Positions 19,162 through 28,584 of a DNA stretch of 64,000 nucleotides are shown in pieces. The stretch is taken from assembly GCA_963752045.1 (NCBI GenBank), contig CAVVWN010000007.1, positions 124,001 through 188,000 on the forward strand, given 5' to 3'. Each line of letters starts with the position of its first letter. Position 1 is the stretch's first letter. Source of the stretch: DATKDF01 sp963752045. GTDB taxonomy: Bacteria; Acidobacteriota; Vicinamibacteria; Vicinamibacterales; SCN-69-37. Position numbers and translations under genes: made by a program. The notes under the pieces were generated by a model, which was given only the letters and a program-made list of their open reading frames with translations, did not search any database and was not told where the DNA came from.

Positions 19162-22100
19162 ATGCACACGACGCCTACGGCCTCCGGCGGCAGCTACCGG
19201 ACCACACTGGCGACGCCGGGCGTGCGGTCGCTGCTCTGGACCCAACTGCTCGGAGCGTTCAACGACAACGTCCTGCGGATGGTGGTCATCCTCTATGCGT
19301 CGCGCGCGCTCGGACCGGTTCGCGGCCCTGCGCTCGTTGGCGCGGTGTTCATCCTGCCGTTCGTCCTCTTCTCCGGCTGGGCCGGTCACTTTGCCGACAC
19401 GGTCAGCAAGCGCACGGTGCTCGTATCGATGAAAATGCTCGAAGTCGGTGCCATGCTCCTGGCGGTGCCGGCACTCGTATCCGGTCGGCTCGACCTGCTG
19501 CTCGGCGTGCTCTTCCTCATGGCGACCCAGTCGACGCTCTTCGGCCCGGCCAAGTACGGCATCGTGCCGGAGCTCGTGCCGGACGCCGAAATCTCGCGCG
19601 CGAATGGCCTGCTCGAGATGACGCTGTTCTCGGCCATCATCGCGGGCACGTGGGTGGGCGCCGAGCTCTACGGCGCGTGGGCCGAGACGCCCTGGCGGCT
19701 CGGCCTCGTACACGTCGCGATTGCCTTCGCCGGCACGCTCACGAGCCTCAGCATCCCGGCCGTGCCAGTTGCCAGGGTCGGGCAGCGGTTCGCCTGGAAC
19801 CCGTGGGCCGAGATTGGCCGCGGCGTGAAGCGGCTCTGGCCGGACGACACGCTCTGGATCACGGCGGTCGGACTCGCCTACTTCTGGTTCCTTGGCGCGC
19901 TTCTGCAACTGGCGCTCCTCGACTTCGGCGCGACGGCACTTGGCGTCGACGAGGTGGCCCAGGGACGGCTCTACACGTTCCTCGCGGTGGGCATCGGCCT
20001 CGGCAGCCTGGCCGCCGGGCGTCTCTCCGGGGACAAAGTCGAACTTGGCCTGGTCCCGATCGGCGCGCTCGGCCTTGGCGTGTTCAGCCTGATCCTGGTG
20101 GCGACACCACCTTCGTACGGGCTGGCCGCCTGCGTGCTCGTCGCACTGGGCGTGGGCGGGGGCCTGTTCGCCGTGCCGCTCAACGCGCTCATCCAGCAGC
20201 AGCCGGCTGACGAGGAGAAAGGCCGGGTGCTCGCTACGAGCGGGTTCATGGGCACGGTCGGGATCCTCCTGGCCTCGGCCGTGCTCTGGCTGCTCGGCAG
20301 CGTGCTGGCGCTCTCGGCCCGCGAGATCTTCACCGTGGCCGGCATCTTCACGCTGCTCTCGAGCGCGTATGTGCTCTACCGGGCACCGCGGTTCTTCGTC
20401 CGTTTCGTCCTCTGGATGCTGACGCACACGCTCTACCGCATCCGAATCGTCGGCCGGCCGAACATCCCCGTTCGCGGTCCGGCCCTCATCATCGCCAATC
20501 ACGTGTCGCTCATCGACGGCGCGCTCGTCGGCGCGTGCATCCAGCGGTTCGTGCGGTTCTTGGTCTGGGGCCCGTATTTCAGAAAGCGCGGCCTGCACCT
20601 TCTGCTCAAGCACCTGCACGCCATTCCCGTCACGGCCGGCAACCGCCGCGAGGTCGTCGCCGCGCTCGAGCGCGCCAGGGAGGAGCTTCTCGCCGGCCAC
20701 GTGGTGTGCATCTTCGTGGAAGGCGCGATCACCCGTTCGGGCAACCTCCTGCCCGTCCGCCGCGGGTTCGAGCGGGTGGTCGAGGGTCTCGACGTGCCGG
20801 TAATTCCCGTGTATCTGGACCGCATCTGGGGCAGTATCTTCAGCTACAAACACGGGAAGATCGTCTGGAAGTGGCCGGAGCGGTTTCGGCACCCGGTCAC
20901 CGTGGCGTTCGGCGCGCCGCTCTCCTCGTCGGTGTCGCCGGCCGAGGCCCGTATTGCGCTGATGGAGACCGGAGGCATCGCCATGGCACAACGACACGCG
21001 GCCGACCTGCTGCACACAGGGTTCATGCGGGTGGCCAGGCGGCACTGGAGCCGGCTCGCCGTTGCCGACAGCACCGGGCAGGAGCTCTCGTACGGCCGGA
21101 CGCTCATGGCGTCGCTCGCGCTCGCTCGAGTGGTCCGCCGCCGGACGGCCGGCGAGCGCATGGTCGGCATTCTGCTGCCCGCCTCGGCCGGCGCCGCGCT
21201 CTCGAACCTGGCCGTTCTCGCGGCCGGCCGGATTCCGGTCAACCTGAACTTCACGATCGGCGCCCAGGCGATGGCGGCCTCCGTCACGGAAGCCGGCATC
21301 ACGACCATCCTGACGTCGCGACGGTTTCTCGAAAAGGCCTCGATCGCCGAGACGCCCGGCATGGTCTTCCTCGAGGATCTCCGGAAGGCGATCGGCACGG
21401 GCGCCAGGATTCGCGCGGCGATCGAGGCCAGGCTGATGCCGCTCGGCCTGCTGCAACGCACGTACGGCGGCCGGGGCCTCTCGCCGAACTCGGTGGCCAC
21501 CGTCATCTTCTCGAGCGGCAGCACCGGCGTGCCCAAGGGCGTGATGATCTCGCACGCCAACGTGCTCGCCAACGTCGACGCGCTCGAGCAGATCTTCCCG
21601 ATGAGCGGCACGGACCGCTTCCTGGGCGTGCTGCCGCTCTTCCATTCCTTCGGGTTCACCGGCACGTTCTGGTATCCGCTGCTCGAGGGGGCGGGCGCCG
21701 TCTATCACCCCAATCCGATGGATGCGAAAACCGTGGGAGAGCTGTCGGAGCGGTACGCGGTCACGATGCTCATCAGCACGCCCACGTTCGCGACGTCGTA
21801 CCTGCGCCGCGTCACACCGGAACAGTTCGCCTCCCTGCGCTATGCGATCGTCGGCGCGGAGAAACTGCGCGAGCCGCTGGCCCGCGCCTTCCGCGAGAAG
21901 TACGGCATCGGCCTGCTCGAAGGCTACGGCTGCACGGAGATGTCGCCGGTCGTGGCCGTCAACCGCCCCGACGTCGAGATCGACGGCCAGAAACAGGTCG
22001 GCACGAAGGCCGGGTCGGTCGGCCACCCCATTCCCGGCGTGGCGGCCAAGGTGGTCGATCGCGACACCGGCGAAGGCCCGCTCGTTGGACAGGAGGGCCT

Positions 22101-22581
22101 GCTGCTCGTGAAAGGCCCGAACGTGATGCTCGGCTATCTGAACCAGCCGGAACGGACGGCGGAAGTCATGCGCGACGGCTGGTACGTCACCGGCGACATC
22201 GCCTCGATGGACGAGGACGGGTTCATCTTCATCACGGACCGGCTGTCGCGCTTCAGCAAGATCGGCGGCGAGATGGTGCCGCACCTGAAGGTGGAAGAGG
22301 CCATCAACGAGATCCTCGGCGATTCGTGCTCGGCCGTGACCGCCGTGCCAGACGAGACGAAGGGCGAGCGGCTCGTGGCCTTCTACACGCGTCAGGACGT
22401 CGCCCCCGAGTCGCTGTGGGAAGGACTCTGCCGGACGGAACTGCCGAAGATCTGGATCCCGAAGCGCGACAATCTGGTCCCGATCGAGACCATCCCGACG
22501 CTCGGCACCGGAAAGGTCGACCTGCGCCGCCTGCGCGAGATGGCGGGCGCATCTGTCATCGCGCGTGCCGAATCGCGCTGA
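19162..22581 (+). CDS. aas: trifunctional MFS transporter / PlsC acyltransferase / acyl-ACP ligase
   Basis: An 1139-residue fusion. Residues about 1-410 are an LplT-like MFS transporter for lysophospholipid. About 420-620 is a PlsC-type acyltransferase with the HX4D motif (H447, D452, NHVSLIDG). About 640-1120 is an AMP-forming acyl-ACP synthetase with SSGSTGVPKG at 784-793 and the adenylate motif GWYVTGDIASMDEDGF. Together they import lysophosphatidylethanolamine, activate a fatty acid and re-acylate the lipid. In E. coli LplT and Aas are separate proteins; the single-chain form is known in other phyla. The downstream DUF2339 gene follows after 17 nt. Confidence 0.93.
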   Translation: MHTTPTASGGSYRTTLATPGVRSLLWTQLLGAFNDNVLRMVVILYASRALGPVRGPALVGAVFILPFVLFSGWAGHFADTVSKRTVLVSMKMLEVGAMLLAVPALVSGRLDLLLGVLFLMATQSTLFGPAKYGIVPELVPDAEISRANGLLEMTLFSAIIAGTWVGAELYGAWAETPWRLGLVHVAIAFAGTLTSLSIPAVPVARVGQRFAWNPWAEIGRGVKRLWPDDTLWITAVGLAYFWFLGALLQLALLDFGATALGVDEVAQGRLYTFLAVGIGLGSLAAGRLSGDKVELGLVPIGALGLGVFSLILVATPPSYGLAACVLVALGVGGGLFAVPLNALIQQQPADEEKGRVLATSGFMGTVGILLASAVLWLLGSVLALSAREIFTVAGIFTLLSSAYVLYRAPRFFVRFVLWMLTHTLYRIRIVGRPNIPVRGPALIIANHVSLIDGALVGACIQRFVRFLVWGPYFRKRGLHLLLKHLHAIPVTAGNRREVVAALERAREELLAGHVVCIFVEGAITRSGNLLPVRRGFERVVEGLDVPVIPVYLDRIWGSIFSYKHGKIVWKWPERFRHPVTVAFGAPLSSSVSPAEARIALMETGGIAMAQRHAADLLHTGFMRVARRHWSRLAVADSTGQELSYGRTLMASLALARVVRRRTAGERMVGILLPASAGAALSNLAVLAAGRIPVNLNFTIGAQAMAASVTEAGITTILTSRRFLEKASIAETPGMVFLEDLRKAIGTGARIRAAIEARLMPLGLLQRTYGGRGLSPNSVATVIFSSGSTGVPKGVMISHANVLANVDALEQIFPMSGTDRFLGVLPLFHSFGFTGTFWYPLLEGAGAVYHPNPMDAKTVGELSERYAVTMLISTPTFATSYLRRVTPEQFASLRYAIVGAEKLREPLARAFREKYGIGLLEGYGCTEMSPVVAVNRPDVEIDGQKQVGTKAGSVGHPIPGVAAKVVDRDTGEGPLVGQEGLLLVKGPNVMLGYLNQPERTAEVMRDGWYVTGDIASMDEDGFIFITDRLSRFSKIGGEMVPHLKVEEAINEILGDSCSAVTAVPDETKGERLVAFYTRQDVAPESLWEGLCRTELPKIWIPKRDNLVPIETIPTLGTGKVDLRRLREMAGASVIARAESR

Positions 22582-22598
22582 CCGGAATTGGGGGCACC

Positions 22599-25131
22599 AT
22601 GGAAATCTTCCTGGCGGTTGCCGTCTTCCTCGCGATCTTCGGGCTTGGCGTCATCGGCGGAGCCGTTGCCCTTTTCGTCCTGTGGCCGCGCCTGCGAGCG
22701 CTGGAACAGCGCGTCGAAGAACTCCGGAGCGCCGGTCGCCAGGCTGGGGAGGCGGAGGCGGCGCATTCGGCGCCGCACGAACGGGTGCCTGCATTGGCCC
22801 TCCGGCCCGCGGCACCCGCCTCAGTGTCCCAGCCGAAGGCGATCGAGGTCGAACGGCCCGACGCAGGAACGAGACCCGAGGCGCAACCAGAGGTCGAGGC
22901 GCCACGGGCCGCCCTGTCGTCCGAACCTGAGGCGGCGGCGACGACCTGGGAGCAGGAAGTCGGATCGAACTGGCTCAACAAGCTCGGTGTCCTCATCGTC
23001 GTCATTGGCCTCGCGCTCGGCGTCAGCTACTCGTTTACGCGTGTCGGCCCCCTCGGTCGCGTTGCGCTGGGGTTTGCGGTCAGTCTCGGCATGCTCGCCG
23101 CCGGCCTCGTCGCGGCGCGCCGCGAGCGGTTCGTCGCCTACGGGCATGGCCTGGTTGCGGGCGGCTGGGGCGGCATCTATTTCACGACCTTCGCGATGCA
23201 CGGCGTCGACGCGGCGCGCGTGGTCGAGAGTGACGTGGTCGGAACGCTCGCGCTCGTGGCCGTTTCGGCGGCGATGTTCCTGCACGCACTGCGTTATCGC
23301 TCAGAGCTCGTCGCGGGTCTGACGCTCGTCGTGGTGTACGTCACTCTGGCGATCTCGCCGCTCACGTGGTTTGCGCTGTGGGCCTCGGTACCCGTTGCGG
23401 CAGCGGCCCTCTTCGTCGCAGCCCGGAACGGCTGGACGGGCATGACGGCGCTCGGCGTCGGCGCCACGTACGCGCTCGCGGGTCTCCGCGCCATCGACGG
23501 CAATGGCACGCCGCTCGACCGGACCACGCTCGCGCCTTACGCGCTGCTTGCGGCCTACTGGGTCACGTTCGAGCTTGCCGATCTCATGCGGTTGCTCCGG
23601 CATCGCCAGGAGGGGGCATCGGCGGCCTCGCTGTTCGCGCTGAACGGCATCGGCCTTGTGGGAAGTGCGATGCTCGTGCTGCCGCCGGCTGAGGCGGGAC
23701 GTCTGTCAGCTTTCACGGCCCTGCTGGGATTGGCCTACGTCGGAAGCGCACTCGTGCGCCGCCGGCTGATCGGCTCGATGAGGTACGGCCGACGAGGCCG
23801 GGTTCGGCCGCTTCACGACGTTTCACGGCTCGGTGAGCATGGCCGCGCTGCTGATGGCGTGGTCCACCGGCGCGCGCTTCGACGGCACCGACCTCACGTA
23901 TGCGTGGCTCTTCGAGGCGGAGCTTGTCGTGGCCACCGGTCTGCTCCTCGCCGACGGACGCCTCCGGGCGATTGGCGGCGCCGGCATCGCGCTCGCGGCC
24001 CTGCACGCCCTCAGCCTCTCGGGGACCCGCCTGTCACCCATCGCCTGGCCGTTTGCGATGGAAGCCACCACGCCGGCGTTCGTCCTGACCGCGGGCGTCA
24101 TCTATTTCAACCGCGAATGGCTGCGAGGCCGACGGCATGCGAGTTTCGCGCTCGAGCACTTGTCCACCTGGGCGGCCGCGATGCTGCTCATGCTGGCCAT
24201 CGGCCAGGAAACGGAAGCCGTCCGCGTGGGATTCGGTTGGCTGGTCCTTGCGGCTGCCCTGGTAGAAGCCGGCATCCGTCGCGCACCGGAGTACCGACAC
24301 CAGGGTTACGTGCTGTCACTGCTCTCCGCCTACGCGATCGTCGCAGCCTTCAGCGGTCCCAGCCTCGAGATCGCGCGTGCGGACGTCTGGATCGCGCTCG
24401 GCGGCGGCTCACTTCTGGCCTGGGTGCTGGCGACGCGGCTTGCCGTGACGAGCCGCCCGGCCGACAGCCGCGAGTTCCGGCTCGCCGCGGCCGGAGCCAG
24501 TTGCATCGGTGCGTTGCTCCTGGCGTTCTTCGAATGGCGAATCCTGCCGGATGTGTGGCTCCCGGTCGCGCTCTCGGCCACCGGCTACGCCCTGCTGGTG
24601 GCGGGACAGTCCGGACATGCACTCCTTCGGTGGCAGGCCTCGGCGTACCTCGCGATCGGTGTAGCGAACGGACTCGGGCCGGTCACCCGTCCGGGCGATG
24701 CCGCCACGGGCCAGATCTGGGCGCTCGTCGCGGCGATCGTCCTGACCTATGCCGCGACGCTTACCGGCCGGTCGGCCATGCGTTCCGGCCAGTCCGAGGG
24801 CGAGCAGGCGGTGCGGGGCGGGCTCACGGCGCTGGCGACGCTCGCGGCGGCCTGGCTCGTGGCAGCCGAAATGCGCGAATCACTGGTGACATTGAGCTGG
24901 GGGCTCATCGGCCTCGGCCTGCTTGTCTTCGGCTTCCCGGCGCGCGACCGCGCCTTGCGTCTGTCGGGCCTGGCGCTGCTGGCGCTGTGCATCCTGAAGC
25001 TCTTCGTCTACGACCTGGGCGAGCTCGACGCGGTCCCGCGCATCATGTCGTTCGTCGTGCTGGGACTCGTGCTGCTCCTGGTCTCATGGGGCTACACGAG
25101 GTTCGGGGATCAGATCCGGAAGTACCTGTAG
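22599..25131 (+). CDS. DUF2339 polytopic membrane protein, interrupted by a frameshift
   Basis: A protein of about 843 residues after correction. The N-terminal helix (MEIFLAVAVFLAIFGLGVIGG) precedes a charged, Pro/Glu-rich linker. The conserved DUF2339 entry segment WEQEVGSNWLNKLGVLIVVIGLALG follows, then some 20 hydrophobic helices. The frame breaks between about 23770 and 23803: 22599 onward reads to ALVRRRLIGSM, and the rest reads one base later, from GFGRFTTFHGSVSMAALLMAW to 25131. The downstream frame has a TGA at 23779, so the break is after that. Removing one base restores a continuous protein. Family function is unknown; a cell-envelope role is presumed from topology only. Confidence 0.8.
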
Positions 25132-25151
25132 CCCCGTCCCCCTTCGGTGCG

Positions 25152-25598
25152 CTAGCTTCGTCCGGCCGGAACCGGCGGCTGCACGGCCGCAAAGAGGAAG
25201 CAGAAGGTCATGAGCGCGAGCATCAGGCTCGGAATGATGAACCAGTAGGTGAGCGAGATGACGACGAGCACCACGCCGGCCCCGGCGATGGCGCGCGCGA
25301 CCGCCAGCATCAGCGGGCCGTCATCACGTCCGCGCTTGCGGACAACGAGGCCGAGGCCGCCGATGAGCGCCAGAGACACCGAAAACGACAGGCTGAAGCC
25401 ATTGAGAAAGTCCATGAGCGACCGTTCGTCGCCGCCGGGCATCGCCATCCGGTAGTTCGTCGCAAGCTCGAGCAACTGCCGCTCGGTGTCATTGGCGGGA
25501 GGCGTCGGCCCGGACACCTGGCCGACGAGATGGACGGCGGCTGTGATGATGGCCACCCAGCAGCCGATGGTGAAGATCGTCAACTGGCGATGCGGCAT
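25152..25598 (-). CDS. small four-helix membrane protein, hypothetical
   Basis: A 148-residue protein with four predicted membrane helices: LTIFTIGCWVAIITAAVHLV, SLSFSVSLALIGGLGLVV, AIAGAGVVLVVISLTYWFI and LMLALMTFCFLFAAVQ. A polar stretch (NDTERQLLELATNYRM) follows helix 1. Related proteins with a conserved TNYR-type loop occur in other high-GC genomes, but I cannot assign a function. The start ATG at 25598 lies 17 nt after the M28 peptidase stop, so the two form an operon. Confidence 0.65.
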   Translation of the reverse strand: MPHRQLTIFTIGCWVAIITAAVHLVGQVSGPTPPANDTERQLLELATNYRMAMPGGDERSLMDFLNGFSLSFSVSLALIGGLGLVVRKRGRDDGPLMLAVARAIAGAGVVLVVISLTYWFIIPSLMLALMTFCFLFAAVQPPVPAGRS

Positions 25599-25615
25599 GG
25601 TCCGGCCCCGGTGTC

Positions 25616-27229
25616 CTACTCGCGACCGCCGGACGGCGCCGGCTTGCGCGGCAGCATCTCGTCGCGATTGGCCGCCTGCCAGACGAAGACGGCCGCAACG
25701 GTCGCCTGCTGCTTCACGTCGTCGATCTGCACGCGGTCGAGGAAGTCCATGTTCGTGTGGTGCGTGCGCGAGTTGTACTCGTAGCGCTCCTGGACGAACT
25801 GAAAGGCCGGCACGCCGACGGCATCGAACGAGCTGTGGTCGGTGCTCCCAACCGAGCGGGGACCGAGAATCGTGACGCCGAGGTCCTCGAGCGGCAGGAT
25901 CCACGCGCCGAAGATCGGCCTGACGGCCTCGTTCTGCTGCATCCAGATCCCGCGGATGGGGCCCGTGCCGTTGTCGAGGTTGAAGTAGGCGGCCAGCTTC
26001 GCGAGCTCCGGCTTCGGTTCCTCGCGCGTGCCGAGGTGCTCGCGCACGTAGAACCGCGATCCGAGCAACCCGCCTTCCTCGGCGCCCCAGAGCCCGATGC
26101 GCACGGTACGGCGTGGCCGAAGGCCCGTGGCCTTGAAGATGCGCAGGACTTCCATCATCGCCGTCGTGCCGGTCGCGTTGTCTGTGGCCCCCGTCGCGCC
26201 CTGCCAGGAATCGAAGTGCGCGCCGATGAGCACGACCTCGTCGGCCTTGTCGGTGCCGGTAATCTCGCCGACGATGTTGAAACCGTTCGGCTGCGTTTCT
26301 TCGCGGAACTCGGTGGCGATGTTGAGTTCGACCGTCACCAACTGGTCGTGCTCGACGAGCCGCACCATCCGGTTGTAGTGCTCGACGGCCAGCGTGACCT
26401 GCGGCAGCGTCGTCGCTGGATCGTCGGTCGGACGCGCGCCCGATTGCACCGCAAACGTGCCGCCGTCGGGCCGCTGCTGCTGCCAGGTCAGGTCGCTTCC
26501 GCCAGCGGCCGTGTCGCTGTTGCTGCCGCGATCGAAGAGCGCGACGACGCCTTCCGACCGGTAGAACGCGTTGATGTCGAATCCGGCCCCGCGTCCGCCC
26601 CGGCCACCGCGCGCGCCACGGCCACCGGCGCCGCGCCCTGCTCCACCTCCCCGCGGTGGCGGAAGGGCCAGGGCCTCCTTCTCCCACTTGCCGTCCTGAT
26701 CGGAGTACCGCAGCACCGTCCCGTCGCCGTAATCGAGCATCCGCACGTCGCGGGTCGGCTGCGTGAGGACGATCTTGCCGCGAAGCTGACCACGGTACTT
26801 CGCCGCGTCTTCCTCACTCGAGATGTCGACGCGGACCACCTGGGCCGTGACCGTGCCTTTGGTCCCGGGCGTCCAGGCCTTGACGGCGCCGATGATGGGC
26901 ATCACGCGCGGCTCGGTCATCGTGGCGTGGAAGGCCGTGAGGGACCAGCCGCGGCCGAACGCAAAGCGCTCCTTGCGGAGGTTCTCGACGCCGTACGACT
27001 GAAGCTGCTTGATCGCCCAATCGCCCGCTTCCTCGAATTCCTTCGATCCGGTCAGCCGCGGACCGTACCGGTCGGTCAGCCAGAACAGGGTCTCGGCGGC
27101 CTGCGACCGATTGAGGCCCTCGTCCCGAATCTTCTCGATGGCCGCCGTGTCGACCCGCTCGGCTGATTGGGCGAACGCAACCGTGGCCAGCGCGGCAACG
27201 GCAATCACGCAGGCGGCAAAGCGCTTCAT
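25616..27229 (-). CDS. exported M28-family zinc aminopeptidase
   Basis: A 537-residue exported peptidase with signal peptide MKRFAACVIAVAALATVAFA. A PA-type insert domain comes first. The dizinc M28 site is seen as H338 in HFDSW, TDNATGT, the catalytic pair in WGAEEGGL, YFNLDNGTG, and the last ligand in STDHSSFD. A Gly/Arg-rich loop (GRGAGGRGARGGRGGRGAG) sits in the middle and is absent from most relatives. The ATG at 27229 is preceded by GGAGGGGGT; the GTG one codon earlier is less likely. It likely degrades peptides in the periplasm or outside. An 8-bp tandem array lies directly upstream. Confidence 0.88.
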   Translation of the reverse strand: MKRFAACVIAVAALATVAFAQSAERVDTAAIEKIRDEGLNRSQAAETLFWLTDRYGPRLTGSKEFEEAGDWAIKQLQSYGVENLRKERFAFGRGWSLTAFHATMTEPRVMPIIGAVKAWTPGTKGTVTAQVVRVDISSEEDAAKYRGQLRGKIVLTQPTRDVRMLDYGDGTVLRYSDQDGKWEKEALALPPPRGGGAGRGAGGRGARGGRGGRGAGFDINAFYRSEGVVALFDRGSNSDTAAGGSDLTWQQQRPDGGTFAVQSGARPTDDPATTLPQVTLAVEHYNRMVRLVEHDQLVTVELNIATEFREETQPNGFNIVGEITGTDKADEVVLIGAHFDSWQGATGATDNATGTTAMMEVLRIFKATGLRPRRTVRIGLWGAEEGGLLGSRFYVREHLGTREEPKPELAKLAAYFNLDNGTGPIRGIWMQQNEAVRPIFGAWILPLEDLGVTILGPRSVGSTDHSSFDAVGVPAFQFVQERYEYNSRTHHTNMDFLDRVQIDDVKQQATVAAVFVWQAANRDEMLPRKPAPSGGRE

Positions 27230-27279
27230 CACGACCCCCTCCGAAAACGGGGGAATGATATCAGTCCGAGGGTTCTGGG

Positions 27280-27495
27280 GGTCCGAAGGTCCGAGGGTCC
27301 GAAGGTCCGAAGGTCCGAAGGTCCGAAGGTCCGAGGGTGCGAGGGTCCGAGGGTGCGAGGGTCCGAGGGTGCGAGGGTCCGAAGGTCCGAAGGTCCGAAG
27401 GTCCGAGGGTGCGAGGGTCCGAGGGTGCGAGGGTCCGAGGGTCCGAGGGTCCGAAGGTCCGAGGGTCCGAAGGTCCGAGGGTGCGAGGGTGCGAA
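27280..27495. repeat. 27-unit array of 8-bp tandem repeats
   Basis: Exactly 216 bp made of GGTCCGAA, GGTCCGAG and GGTGCGAG units. It lies about 50 bp upstream of the M28 peptidase start. All frames stay open because 24 bp is the translated period, which creates spurious ORFs on both strands. Unit number is likely unstable. Confidence 0.9.
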
Positions 27496-27515
27496 CACCA
27501 AGACGAAAGAACGGG

Positions 27516-28022
27516 CTAGATCATCCGCGCGATCCAGGTTGCGAGGCCGAAGATGGCCACGAGAATCGCGCTGACCACGACGCGGGCGCGCCAGGGCTGT
27601 CCTTTGAGATACCAGACATTGGTGACGACGATGTAGAGAGCCGGGAACGACAGATCGGTGAGCAGCCGGGCTGCTTCCGGCCGGCCGGCAGCGACGAGCC
27701 AGTACTTCACCGCGACGGTCGCGAGCGACCCGGCGACGAGCACGCCCGCGCCGACGAGCGCCTCGCGCATGCCAACGGCCGACTTGCCGCACTGACGGAG
27801 TTTGAGCGCTTGAAGAACGGTCATTGCAGGTGCACCTCCCGCGGCGTTCGACGTCGCCGCACGTCTGACGTCACTCGACAGGCGCGCGTCGATCGCGCCC
27901 GAGACGATATCCACCCATTCGCCAAACCCGATCTGGCGGCTGCCCACGATGGCGACGAACTCGTCTCCATAGCGCTCGCGCCAGGCGCGCGGATACAGCC
28001 ACAGCAGACGTTCGCCCGTCAT
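27516..28022 (-). CDS. small membrane protein paired with PadR regulator
   Basis: A 168-residue protein of unknown function. It starts with MTGERLLWLYPRAWRERYGDEF, a segment common to membrane proteins encoded beside PadR regulators in Acidobacteria. A linker and three hydrophobic helices follow (GAGVLVAGSLATVAVKYWL, FPALYIVVTNVWYL, VVVSAILVAIFGLATWI). Its ATG (28022) overlaps the PadR stop by 4 nt, so the pair is co-translated. It probably responds to the same signal as PadR. Confidence 0.7.
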   Translation of the reverse strand: MTGERLLWLYPRAWRERYGDEFVAIVGSRQIGFGEWVDIVSGAIDARLSSDVRRAATSNAAGGAPAMTVLQALKLRQCGKSAVGMREALVGAGVLVAGSLATVAVKYWLVAAGRPEAARLLTDLSFPALYIVVTNVWYLKGQPWRARVVVSAILVAIFGLATWIARMI

Positions 28023-28354
28023 GCGTCTGCCAGCCTCGTCTGCCCGATGCGCGTCACGGCCCTCAGGCTCTCGAGTCTCGCGCGCAGCACCCGCTCGCCG
28101 GCGCCCGTGAGCTTGTAGGGCCGACGCCGATCGTCGGACGGCAGCGGCTCGATCCACTTGCGGGCCTCGAGCCTGGCAATCGCGCCGTAGAGCGTTCCCG
28201 GACCGAGCTTCTGCCCTGTCACCTGCTCGATGTCCTGCGTCATCGCATAGCCGTGCTTGGGACCATCGGCAAGCGACAGCAGAATGAAGAGCGCCGGTTC
28301 GGAGAACCGGCCGAGGTCGCGCAGCGAATCGCCCACGCCCAGACTATTACGCAA
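28019..28354 (-). CDS. PadR-family transcriptional regulator
   Basis: A winged-helix repressor of up to 111 residues. FSEPALFILLSLADGPKHGYAMTQDIEQVTG and GPGTLYGAIARLEARKWIE are the recognition helix and wing region of PadR. The C-terminal helix mediates dimerisation. The start is uncertain: the TTG at 28354 lies within a candidate operator, and a GTG at 28336 would give a shorter protein. Neither has a good Shine-Dalgarno. PadR proteins usually repress their own operon and release on binding small hydrophobic ligands. Confidence 0.85.
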   Translation of the reverse strand: MRNSLGVGDSLRDLGRFSEPALFILLSLADGPKHGYAMTQDIEQVTGQKLGPGTLYGAIARLEARKWIEPLPSDDRRRPYKLTGAGERVLRARLESLRAVTRIGQTRLADA

Positions 28355-28377
28355 AACGTAGTATTACGCAATACGTA
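28346..28377. promoter_or_regulatory. tandem PadR operator
   Basis: Two copies of ATTACGCAAWACGTA (28346-28360 and 28363-28377) are separated by 2 bp. Each contains the dyad TACG-N5-CGTA. The pair lies directly 5' of padR, overlapping its possible TTG start. The repeat with an internal dyad fits two dimer sites on successive turns of the helix. Confidence 0.7.
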
Positions 28378-28545
28378 TTAGTTGAATAGCGGGCTTCAGC
28401 GGCCATAAAATCGTATTAGTGCCTTTATTATCAATTACTTACGAGTGCATGCTGGCCTGGGCACGTGCGCCGCGAAGACTCGGCTACCGCGAGCTCACCG
28501 TGCGGTCCAGGGCCCAGGAGCTTGGGGACGTGTTGACGACTTCGC

Positions 28546-28577
28546 TATAATTTCCTTTTGCCCAATCGGGCAAGGAG
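28546..28577 (+). promoter_or_regulatory. rpmE promoter and leader hairpin
   Basis: TATAAT at 28546-28551 is a consensus -10. TTGGGG about 18 bp upstream could be a weak -35. The leader contains TTGCCC-AATC-GGGCAA (28558-28573), a perfect 6-bp hairpin whose 3' arm runs into AAGGAG, the Shine-Dalgarno. The hairpin could limit translation initiation. Confidence 0.55.
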
Positions 28578-28584
28578 CGCGACT

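Noticed and set aside
19039..22284. A 1081-aa minus-strand ORF opposite aas
   Set aside because: It is antisense shadow of aas: His/Arg/Glu-rich translation without any recognisable domain, a typical product of high-GC third positions.
20535..25784. A very long plus-strand ORF (1749 aa) spanning aas, the DUF2339 gene and the region beyond
   Set aside because: Only the segment from 22599 to about 23780 is real protein (DUF2339). The rest is out-of-frame with aas or shadow translation of the following minus-strand genes, in high-GC sequence with few stops.
27280..27495. Possible CRISPR array from the regular repeats
   Set aside because: The units are 8 bp with no spacers and no cas genes nearby. 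It is a simple tandem repeat.
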